This document shows positions 1-6,112 of a stretch of 11,131 nt of DNA, piece by piece. The position numbers were made by a program, and so were the translations under genes. A model generated the notes under the pieces. The model saw only the letters and a list, made by a program, of their open reading frames with translations, ran no database searches and was not told the DNA's origin. Source of the stretch: an uncultured Acidimicrobiales bacterium (GTDB lineage Bacteria; Actinomycetota; Acidimicrobiia; Acidimicrobiales; SZUA-35). How positions within the stretch are numbered: the first letter of the stretch is position 1; each line of letters begins with the position of its first letter. The stretch spans positions 1-11,131 of the forward strand of contig CALJAE010000177.1 in NCBI GenBank assembly GCA_938028175.1, in the 5' to 3' direction.

Positions 1-467
1 CATGGCCCAGCACATGAAGCTGCTCGTTGAATGTTTGTGGTTCCATCGCTCTTTGCAACAAGCCGAACTGCGCCTGTCGTGATGTATGCAAGCCTGGTTC
101 CATTGTTTGATCGAATATCGAGATCGCCCGACCCCAGTTCAACTGTTGTTGGGTGATTCATCATGAAATTGAGTGCCACTCTTACCGCATTGGGGTCGAT
201 CGATGATCTAGATCCGATAGTGGCCGATGTAGTGTTGGAGTAATAGTGATTCAGAATTTGAGATGAAGTCCACCCTTGGCGTGCATAACCAAGTGCACCA
301 TATTGACCCAGCCCACGACCGTGTCCCCAACCTCGACCGCTAACTTCGACATCGCTACTGGCCTGAGCGCTAACCTCAGTTGGACTAACCAGTCCAGGGA
401 TCAACACAGCAGCTATCGCTCCCACCAATACAAAGCAAAGTAACGATAATTTTCTAACTGATTTCAT
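1..467 (-). CDS. SpoIID/LytB-like exported protein, N-terminal part (C-terminus beyond window)
   Basis: An open frame of 155 codons starts at ATG 467 and runs off the left edge without a stop. The first ~36 residues form a Sec signal peptide: MKSVRK, a hydrophobic core (LSLLCFVLVGAIAAVLIPGL) and a likely cleavage site near VSAQA. Residues ~44-70 carry the SpoIID/LytB hallmark GRGWGHGRGLGQYGALGYA, then a QG..S..IL.HYY segment. In B. subtilis SpoIID, a lytic transglycosylase acting on peptidoglycan, the similar GHGVGMSQYGA motif lies near the C-terminus; I recall actinobacterial homologues with it at the N-terminus, as here. The catalytic Glu region is not visible, so activity cannot be judged. 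A GGTGG ribosome-binding site ends 3 nt before the ATG. The gene diverges from the small gene at 572. Family call is fairly sure; substrate and cell role are inferred. Confidence 0.8.
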   Translation of the reverse strand, partial: MKSVRKLSLLCFVLVGAIAAVLIPGLVSPTEVSAQASSDVEVSGRGWGHGRGLGQYGALGYARQGWTSSQILNHYYSNTTSATIGSRSSIDPNAVRVALNFMMNHPTTVELGSGDLDIRSNNGTRLAYITTGAVRLVAKSDGTTNIQRAASCAGP

Positions 468-530
468 ATTCCACCGAGTGTCCGCCGTATTACCTATTAA
501 CATCGGCAAACATGCCCAAGCCTTGAATGA

Positions 531-543
531 AAATGTGACATTT
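531..543. promoter_or_regulatory. Perfect 13-bp palindrome in divergent intergenic region (candidate operator)
   Basis: The 104 bp between the SpoIID-like gene and the gene at 572 contain AAATGT-G-ACATTT, a perfect 6-1-6 palindrome. A second, offset inverted repeat overlaps it: CTTGAA at 522-527 and TTCAAG at 542-547. The position between two divergent starts suits a shared operator. The regulator cannot be named; the half-site is only loosely like a CRP-type TGTGA. No convincing -35/-10 pair was found on either strand in this gap. The ATG at 572 lacks a clear Shine-Dalgarno sequence. Confidence 0.35.
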
Positions 544-571
544 CAAGCTGAATCTGCGCCGTAAACAAGCT

Positions 572-961
572 ATGGAAGTCATTCAAACCCAGGTCCCAAA
601 CAAGACACCGCAGTTCCCGCACGCCACACTCCAAGTCCGACGGTGGTCAGCTACTTGTCATCCCAGCTGGCCAACACTTACTGACCCGATAGTAGAAAAA
701 AACTGGCTTCCAACTATTGGACCAACCGCCACAGTTTTGATTCGTCGCCTAGGGCGAGAGCTAGCGACGTCCTCGACGCTCCAACTATGTTGTGCCGACT
801 GGGCTGAGTCTCTAGGTGTTGGGCACAAAGGCGGCTACCACTCACCATTCTGGCGAGCGCTGCGAAGAGCGGAACACTTTGGCATAGTTCACCTAATAGA
901 CGACAAGTTGCTAGTCAAAGTGTCGCTGCCGCCGAGGCCAGGTCTAGGGTCTACCAGTTAA
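572..961 (+). CDS. Small winged-helix-like conserved hypothetical protein
   Basis: A 129-residue soluble protein with no signal peptide. Residues ~38-60 (DPIVEKNWLPTIGPTATVLIRRL) and ~74-120 (DWAESLGVGHKGG, SPFWRALRRAEHFGIV, a short beta-like hairpin, VSLPPRP) resemble, from memory, a family of actinobacterial hypothetical proteins of similar length. The pattern of a helix, a turn, a second helix (RALRRAEHFGIV) and a strand pair (LIDDKLLVKVSL) suggests a winged-helix fold, so a nucleic-acid-binding role is possible but unproven. The first ~35 residues look less conserved. The frame is closed by TGA at 536-538 and has no ATG, GTG or TTG codon between ATG 572 and the conserved part, so that start is retained despite the missing ribosome-binding site. 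It ends in TAA and overlaps the 3' end of pepA by 11 bp, tail to tail. Confidence 0.7.
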   Translation: MEVIQTQVPNKTPQFPHATLQVRRWSATCHPSWPTLTDPIVEKNWLPTIGPTATVLIRRLGRELATSSTLQLCCADWAESLGVGHKGGYHSPFWRALRRAEHFGIVHLIDDKLLVKVSLPPRPGLGSTS

Positions 962-2387
962 CTAAAGCGTCAACGAGAGTACGAACACTCGACCCTGTTG
1001 CACCCTTTGGGTCAATCCCAGATGGAGCATCGTTGAACGAAGAAATACCTAAATCGATATGCCCCCAAGGGATATCGTCAACAAATTCTGATAGGAACAA
1101 TCCTGCAACCAAGGTTCCACCATATGGCCCCGATCCGATGTTCTTGATGTCAGCAACAAAGGAGTCTAGCTGCGAACGATATTCTCCCGGCAATGGAAGA
1201 CGCCACATTGGCTCACCAGTTTTTTCGCTAGAAGAAATAATTTTGCCAGTAACTTCATCTGAAGTTCCCATCACTGCAGCGTAAGAGCGACCCAACGCAA
1301 CAGATGCTGAACCTGTCAGAGTTGCAACGTCGATAATGGCATCTGGCTTAGCTTCTGAAGCTAACGAAAGTCCATCTGCCAAAATCAATCTGCCTTCTGC
1401 ATCTGTATTGAGAACCTCAACAGTCTTGCCGTTGCGAGCAGTAAACACATCGCCCGGCCGCTGTGCCAGACCGCCGGTCATATTGTCAGTCAACGGGATA
1501 ATCCCTGTGACATTGATTGGGCATCCAGACGCTTTGAGCGCAGACATCGCAGCAAGAACTGAAGCACCGCCAGCCATGTCGATCTTCATTAGCTCCATAC
1601 CTTTGGCTGACTTAATCGAAAGCCCTCCAGAGTCGAAGGTGATTCCCTTGCCGACAAGTATGACGTGAACTGATGACTTCTTAGTTGGCTTGTAACCAAG
1701 CTTCACAAGACGTGGTTCATACTCTGAGCCTTGGTTCACAGCCAAAACTCCACCAAGCTTTTCCTTTACAATCCGAGCCTTGTTCCATACCTCACAAGAA
1801 ATCCCCGAGTCTTTGGCGACTTTCTTGGCCTTAGCGGCAAACACTTCTGGATAAAGACTTCCACCTGGTTCGTTACCAAGATCTCGAGCTAAGTTAACTG
1901 CTTCAGCTACAGCGTCTGCTGCCAAAGCTACTTTCGGAGAGGCATCGGATAGCACTACAAGTTCTGCTGCGCCCGCAGCATCTTTTGCAAGCGATCCTTT
2001 ATGAGCCGAATAGCTATATGAACCTAAGCGTGCTCCTTCGACTACTGCGGCAACAGCCTCAGACTTACCCGCTTTGCCCAGAGCGCTGGCTAAGTTTGTT
2101 CCGACAACGGCCCCTTTCGGCGCTGCTTTGATTAGGTTTGCCGCAGCTAAACGAACGGCGTCAGCGTCAACCTCGGATGACTCCCCTAGACCAATGAGTA
2201 ACTCGTTGTTTCCGCCGCTGCCAGGAACCAATAAAGTTGAGCCGCTCTTTGCCTCGAATTTCGCTGCGTCTGCAAACGGCTGCAATTTGGCTGGCAGCTT
2301 GTCCATCTTGTCAGAAAAGACAAGCCGATCAACGAGGTCAGCTTTTTTTAGGGCATCTTTGTTCTTGTTAACTTTAATTTTTAGCAT
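951..2387 (-). CDS. pepA: Leucyl aminopeptidase, peptidase family M17
   Basis: A 478-residue cytosolic aminopeptidase, normal length for the family. It releases N-terminal residues from peptides using two metal ions. All expected ligands are present with the same spacing as in E. coli PepA: K247 and D252 (VGKGITFDSGG), D270 (MKIDMAGG), D329 and E331 (NTDAEGR). The catalytic Lys (K259) and Arg (R333) are also present. Residues 1 to ~150 are the variable N-terminal domain; ~170-478 the catalytic domain. The ATG at 2387 is the only plausible start: the frame upstream runs straight back to the polymerase stop codon with no ATG, GTG or TTG. No Shine-Dalgarno sequence is visible in the 45-nt gap. 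It is the last gene of the secA unit and stops with TAG inside the 3' end of the convergent gene at 572, leaving no room for a terminator between them. Confidence 0.95.
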   Translation of the reverse strand: MLKIKVNKNKDALKKADLVDRLVFSDKMDKLPAKLQPFADAAKFEAKSGSTLLVPGSGGNNELLIGLGESSEVDADAVRLAAANLIKAAPKGAVVGTNLASALGKAGKSEAVAAVVEGARLGSYSYSAHKGSLAKDAAGAAELVVLSDASPKVALAADAVAEAVNLARDLGNEPGGSLYPEVFAAKAKKVAKDSGISCEVWNKARIVKEKLGGVLAVNQGSEYEPRLVKLGYKPTKKSSVHVILVGKGITFDSGGLSIKSAKGMELMKIDMAGGASVLAAMSALKASGCPINVTGIIPLTDNMTGGLAQRPGDVFTARNGKTVEVLNTDAEGRLILADGLSLASEAKPDAIIDVATLTGSASVALGRSYAAVMGTSDEVTGKIISSSEKTGEPMWRLPLPGEYRSQLDSFVADIKNIGSGPYGGTLVAGLFLSEFVDDIPWGHIDLGISSFNDAPSGIDPKGATGSSVRTLVDALVNW

Positions 2388-2432
2388 TACTTTGAGACTA
2401 GGCGACAGCGTTAGTTGATGTGAGGAATGTGA

Positions 2433-3332
2433 CTATTCAGCCGGAAGCTGCTGCTTGGTCGAAAGGTTCGCCTCGAAAAGGTCGCCAAGATCGTCCACTC
2501 GGGCAAGTACCTGGTCAGGACTGAATATCAAAACCTGGTCAGCTGTTTGTGACTGTGTCTCTACCTCTTCCCAAGTCACGGGAGTCGAAACCTGCGGACT
2601 TACGGTCGGTCTCAGCGAGTAGGCGCCAATCGTGGTTTTGTGCAGGGCGTTCTGTGACCAATCGATAAGGACTTTGTTGGGTCTTTCACTCTTTGCCATA
2701 TCGAGTGTGACTAAACCCTGGGTGCGCTCGCCAATTAAGGCTCCAACAGCTTTTGCGAAAGTTGCCGCCTGCTGATGCGACGCCCCTCCAGATATAGGCA
2801 GGTAAACCTGCATCCCCTTCTGACCCGATGTCTTGACAACGGAATCCAAACCGAGCGCTGTAAGCGTTTCTCTAATCTCGAGTGCTACGACCGAACATTC
2901 TCGCAGTGTGCAACCCGGGCCGGGATCAAGATCGAAAACGACTGAGGCTGGAGCCGCAACATCTTGCGCCAACGCCATCGGAAGATGGATTTCTATTGCT
3001 GCTAAGTTCGCTAACCAAACGATGGCAGCTGGCTCCGAAACAAGGCAATAGTCAACCGGACTGGAGTGCTTGGGGCCTGGTGCAGTCTCGATCCATTCTG
3101 GTTTATGATCTGGGCAGTTCTTTTGGAAAAAGCTCTCACCTTCGATTCCATCTGGCCAACGCCTAGTCGTAACACATCGCCCCCTCATATGAGGCAGCAG
3201 CACTGGAGCAATTTTGGCGAAATAGTCAATTAGGTCACCCTTAGTGAACCCAGACTCTGGATACAGAACCTTTTCTAGATTGGTGACTGTAAGAGTCCGA
3301 CCCTCAAACTCTACTTGTGTCTTAGAGCTCAC
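2433..3332 (-). CDS. Stand-alone LigD-type NHEJ polymerase (archaeo-eukaryotic primase family)
   Basis: 299 residues covering only the polymerase domain of LigD; no ligase or phosphoesterase domain is attached. It should fill or extend DNA ends during Ku-dependent end joining. Visible motifs: the LANLAAIEIH segment with H116; motif I FDLDPG with metal-binding D134 and D136; motif II SGQKGMQVY (169-177); motif III LIDWSQN with D224. In P. aeruginosa LigD motif II ends in His and motif III carries an Arg; here both positions are Gln (Q175, Q227). From memory this matches an actinobacterial stand-alone PolD-like branch rather than the multidomain enzyme. The start is GTG at 3332, 5 nt after the ku stop. 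The string AAGGA, which includes the end of the ku TAA, lies only 2 nt before it, so translational coupling to ku is likely. Ends in TAG. The name ligD would be misleading, so no symbol is given. Confidence 0.9.
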   Translation of the reverse strand: MSSKTQVEFEGRTLTVTNLEKVLYPESGFTKGDLIDYFAKIAPVLLPHMRGRCVTTRRWPDGIEGESFFQKNCPDHKPEWIETAPGPKHSSPVDYCLVSEPAAIVWLANLAAIEIHLPMALAQDVAAPASVVFDLDPGPGCTLRECSVVALEIRETLTALGLDSVVKTSGQKGMQVYLPISGGASHQQAATFAKAVGALIGERTQGLVTLDMAKSERPNKVLIDWSQNALHKTTIGAYSLRPTVSPQVSTPVTWEEVETQSQTADQVLIFSPDQVLARVDDLGDLFEANLSTKQQLPAE

Positions 3333-3337
3333 AATCC

Positions 3338-4126
3338 TTAAGCCGACTTGGCTTTCTCAACGCTCGCTTTCAAAGCTTCCATCAAGTCCAGCACGGCCGC
3401 TTCTTCTTCGTCAGGCGATGACCCGATGATCTGAAGTTCCCCAGACGCCTTCTCTGAGATAATCTCTAAAAGCTTTTCACGGTGAGTGTCATGGTAGGAC
3501 TCTGGATCAAAGTCAACAGACAGATTCTCGATCAGCTGGTTAGCCATCTCAACTTCCGCCTTAGAAGGTGCATCAGTTGACTCCAGATCCGAAGACCCTG
3601 GCAGCGAGCTGGCGGCAACAACTTCATCTGCATAAACCATTGTGGACATAACAAGAGTTTCCTCGGTTGCTCGAAGTGCTACAAGGTACTGCTTAGTTCT
3701 CATTACTACCTTTGCAATCGCTACACGACCTGACTCGACCATAGCTTCTCGCAGTAGTGAGTAAGCCTTGATGGACACTTCGTCTGGAATCAGATGGTAG
3801 GCGGAGTCATAGAAAATTGGATCAATCTGTTCACCTAGCACGAAGGCTGAGATGTCAATGTTTCGAGATGCTTCGGGGGCCGCTGACTCTATTTCGGCAT
3901 CGGTCAGAATGACGTAGCTATCTTTCTCGATCTCATAGCCTTTAACGATGTCTGAGAATTCGACCTCTTCGCCTTCGTCATTAAAGCGCTTTTGCCTAAC
4001 GCGACTCATTGACTTTGAGTCAATCTGATTGAACTTGACATTCTTTTTTGAGACCGCTGAATATAACTTGACGGGAATAGAGACCAAGCCAAAGCTAAGT
4101 ACTCCGCTCCAAACTGCTCTAGCCAT
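3338..4126 (-). CDS. ku: Bacterial Ku, NHEJ DNA-end-binding protein
   Basis: 262 residues, normal for bacterial Ku, which forms a homodimeric ring on double-strand ends and recruits LigD-type enzymes. Family signatures: N-terminal ARAVWSGVLSFGLVSIPVKLY; the K.VKFNQID strand (usually FHQ.D); a KGYE segment; YLVALRA preceded by VAIAKVV; and a C-terminal acidic then lysine-bearing tail (DEEEAAVLDLMEALKASVEKAKSA). The ATG at 4126 is preceded by GAGGT at 4131-4135 with 4 nt spacing, the clearest Shine-Dalgarno site in the operon. It follows the membrane protein by 39 nt and precedes the polymerase gene by 5 nt, so Ku and polymerase are probably made together. Stop codon TAA, one of only two in the window. 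Confidence 0.95.
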   Translation of the reverse strand: MARAVWSGVLSFGLVSIPVKLYSAVSKKNVKFNQIDSKSMSRVRQKRFNDEGEEVEFSDIVKGYEIEKDSYVILTDAEIESAAPEASRNIDISAFVLGEQIDPIFYDSAYHLIPDEVSIKAYSLLREAMVESGRVAIAKVVMRTKQYLVALRATEETLVMSTMVYADEVVAASSLPGSSDLESTDAPSKAEVEMANQLIENLSVDFDPESYHDTHREKLLEIISEKASGELQIIGSSPDEEEAAVLDLMEALKASVEKAKSA

Positions 4127-4165
4127 AGCTACCTCGGCTTATCGATCGAAACTTATGTGACCAAT

Positions 4166-4996
4166 CTACAGCAAAGCACGAGCAACTAGATCCACCCCAA
4201 AACCGGTCAGGATTGTGAGATACAACAAGCCAGTCGCTGCCATTACCGCCGAGTACTGCTTTTCTCGCAGAGCAATCTCCGCCATTACTAACAAAATCGC
4301 TGTCGCTATCACACAAGCTAACCAGAACCAACCAAGAAGACCGTTATAGCCGTCGTCAATAAGACCTGTGAAAACTCCAGTGATGGAAGGCGGCAGCAAC
4401 AACAAAACAGTTGCTGGGATGAGAGCTACACCCGATATCCGTACGAGTTCTACTAGCGGCGCTCTACCGAGACCAGGCTGCACTAGATACCAGTGACCTA
4501 AAGCCATCGCATCAGTCAGGGCACCCATCAAGATCGTTCCCGCTGCCACTCTGCCTGCCGCCAAAAGGCCGGATTCTAGCCACACAAGCCCAATCACCGC
4601 AAGCAATATGGGAGCGATGAATACTAGGTCGACTATCGGGTTGAACTCCACGCCTGACTTTTTCTCTTCAGGTTCTCGATCGATACCGGTCATCTGGGCA
4701 ACTCGTTCGGATCGTTGTGCGGCGATTTCTTTCTGACCCGAAACACCTATCTTGCGTTTAGCAAATGCGATTACAAATGTTGCGGAGATTGCTAGCGTGG
4801 CAAGAATCGCCATCGAACGAATCCAGCCTGGATCATCGGGTGCTGCCGCAATCCCAATTGCAGCGATTACTGCAAATACGGCCTTAGATATCAACCCGTA
4901 GCCAAGGTTTACGAGACGGTGTCGAGAGGTCACCCATAGAAGTAAAGACCCACCGATGGCCCATTGAATTAGAAATAGTGAAACCGAAAGTGGCAC
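4166..4996 (-). CDS. Conserved polytopic membrane protein of unknown function (GHWYL motif)
   Basis: 276 residues with about eight predicted hydrophobic segments: ~5-23, 32-52, 58-79, 119-140, 145-170, 184-203, 219-240 and 250-272. A charged loop at ~80-117 (KRK, RSER, DREPEEKK) separates the first three from the rest. The most distinctive feature is TDAMALGHWYLVQPGL at 161-176, with Asp, His, Trp and Tyr inside a hydrophobic segment. I recall similar LGHWYLV segments in hypothetical membrane proteins of other bacteria, but I cannot assign a function; a metal or cofactor role for H168 is only a guess. The start is GTG at 4996, immediately after the prfB stop, with GAGG five bases upstream inside the end of prfB, so it is probably translated by coupling. 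Ends in TAG. Confidence 0.8.
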   Translation of the reverse strand: MPLSVSLFLIQWAIGGSLLLWVTSRHRLVNLGYGLISKAVFAVIAAIGIAAAPDDPGWIRSMAILATLAISATFVIAFAKRKIGVSGQKEIAAQRSERVAQMTGIDREPEEKKSGVEFNPIVDLVFIAPILLAVIGLVWLESGLLAAGRVAAGTILMGALTDAMALGHWYLVQPGLGRAPLVELVRISGVALIPATVLLLLPPSITGVFTGLIDDGYNGLLGWFWLACVIATAILLVMAEIALREKQYSAVMAATGLLYLTILTGFGVDLVARALL

Positions 4997-5005
4997 CTAG
5001 GCCTC
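4996..5005 (-). promoter_or_regulatory. Ribosome-binding site deciding the GTG start of the membrane protein
   Basis: GAGG at 5005-5002 (minus strand) is formed by the last sense codons of prfB (GAG GCC TAG). It lies five bases before the GTG whose first base is 4996. The prfB stop and the GTG abut with no base between them. This supports GTG rather than a downstream start and suggests termination-reinitiation coupling. Confidence 0.55.
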
Positions 5006-6109
5006 GCTCTCGGTAGTTCGTCGCCAACGAAGCCAGGCCTCCATAAAAGGTGTTAACCCACCACCCAATACATCATCTGGGCTTGGAGACTGATGGCCGG
5101 TTCGCTCGTCCTTTACCATCTGATAGGGAGCTAATACATATGATCGAATCTGAGATCCCCACTCCACCTTTTTAGACTCCCCTGCCTCGGCTGCAAGCTC
5201 TGCCGCTTGCTCTTCACGCCTCTTTGCAAGGAGCCTAACCGCTAACATCTCCATACAGACTTCTTTGTTCTGATGCTGTGATCTTTGGTTCTGGCAGCTG
5301 ACGACAATACCTGTAGGTGCGTGAGTGATACGAACTGCAGAGTCTGTCTTGTTGATGTGCTGTCCACCGGCTCCAGAGGCTCTAAAAGTGTCGACCCGAA
5401 TATCAGCATCAACAATCTCTACCTGGCTAATTGCATCCTCTATATAGGGGATAACTCCGAATGAGGAGAAAGACGTATGTCGTCGAGCAGCCGAGTCGAA
5501 TGGTGAGATTCGAACAATACGATGAACCCCTCGCTCTGACTGTAGGTAGCCATAGGCGTGACGGCCACGAATCACAAACTCGGCTGAGGAAATGCCAGCC
5601 TCCGAACCCTTTTGTAGGTCGCGTAATTCAAATTCGAATCCGCTTTCTTTGGCCCAACGTTCATACATGTTGAGCATCATCTCTGCCCAGTCTTGAGAGT
5701 CGGTGCCACCGGCACCCGAGTGAATCTCACAAATTGCATCGCCCTCGTCGTACTCAGCATCAAATAATGATCTGAGCTCCAGAACATTGAACTCTTCTGC
5801 AAGAGAAGCCAGCCCGCCTCTGGCTTCGGCGTCCATCTCTGCGTCTTGTGATTCTTCGTAAAGTTCTATTAGCGCCTCGACATCTTCAACTCGACTCGCA
5901 AGTGAATCAAACGTCTTGAGATCATCGGATACTGCGGCAAATTCAGTCTGTGTTTTCTTGGCTCTTTCGGCGTCGTCCCACAAATCGGGGCGACCCATTT
6001 CCACCTCTAGCTGTGGCAGGCGAGAACGAAGCTCGTCGACAGACAGATACTCGTGTGCTTCATCAAGATCTGCCGCAGCTTTCGCTAACAGATCTCTCAA
6101 CTCGCTCAT
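4997..6109 (-). CDS. prfB: Peptide chain release factor 2
   Basis: 370 residues, full length. RF2 recognises UGA and UAA stop codons in the ribosomal A site and triggers peptide release. The codon-reading tripeptide SPF is at 202-204 (RISPFDSAARRH), which separates RF2 from RF1. The catalytic GGQ is at 248-250 (GAGGQHINKTDSAVR). The N-terminal helical domain covers ~1-100. The programmed +1 frameshift of many bacterial prfB genes (an early CUU UGA C) is absent: the equivalent stretch reads through as HEYLSVDELRSRL, so there is no RF2 autoregulation of that kind. ATG 6109 lies 3 nt after the secA stop, with only a distant GGAG (about 11 nt away) as ribosome-binding site, so coupling to secA is likely. 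It ends in TAG, a codon RF2 does not read, so RF1 must terminate its synthesis. Confidence 0.96.
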   Translation of the reverse strand: MSELRDLLAKAAADLDEAHEYLSVDELRSRLPQLEVEMGRPDLWDDAERAKKTQTEFAAVSDDLKTFDSLASRVEDVEALIELYEESQDAEMDAEARGGLASLAEEFNVLELRSLFDAEYDEGDAICEIHSGAGGTDSQDWAEMMLNMYERWAKESGFEFELRDLQKGSEAGISSAEFVIRGRHAYGYLQSERGVHRIVRISPFDSAARRHTSFSSFGVIPYIEDAISQVEIVDADIRVDTFRASGAGGQHINKTDSAVRITHAPTGIVVSCQNQRSQHQNKEVCMEMLAVRLLAKRREEQAAELAAEAGESKKVEWGSQIRSYVLAPYQMVKDERTGHQSPSPDDVLGGGLTPFMEAWLRWRRTTESEA

Positions 6110-6112
6110 TGG

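Noticed and set aside
2433..4126. Ku-polymerase pair as a recently acquired island or phage remnant
   Set aside because: No repeats, integrase or tRNA border it, base composition looks like the neighbours, and spacing is integrated with flanking genes.
4119..4331. Minus-strand frame overlapping the end of the membrane protein and the start of ku
   Set aside because: It lies in another frame of a gene with clear membrane segments, and its Cys/Ser-rich product resembles no protein known to me.
4997..6109. Programmed frameshift in prfB
   Set aside because: The first 40 codons are continuous and contain no in-frame TGA or CTTTGA slip site.
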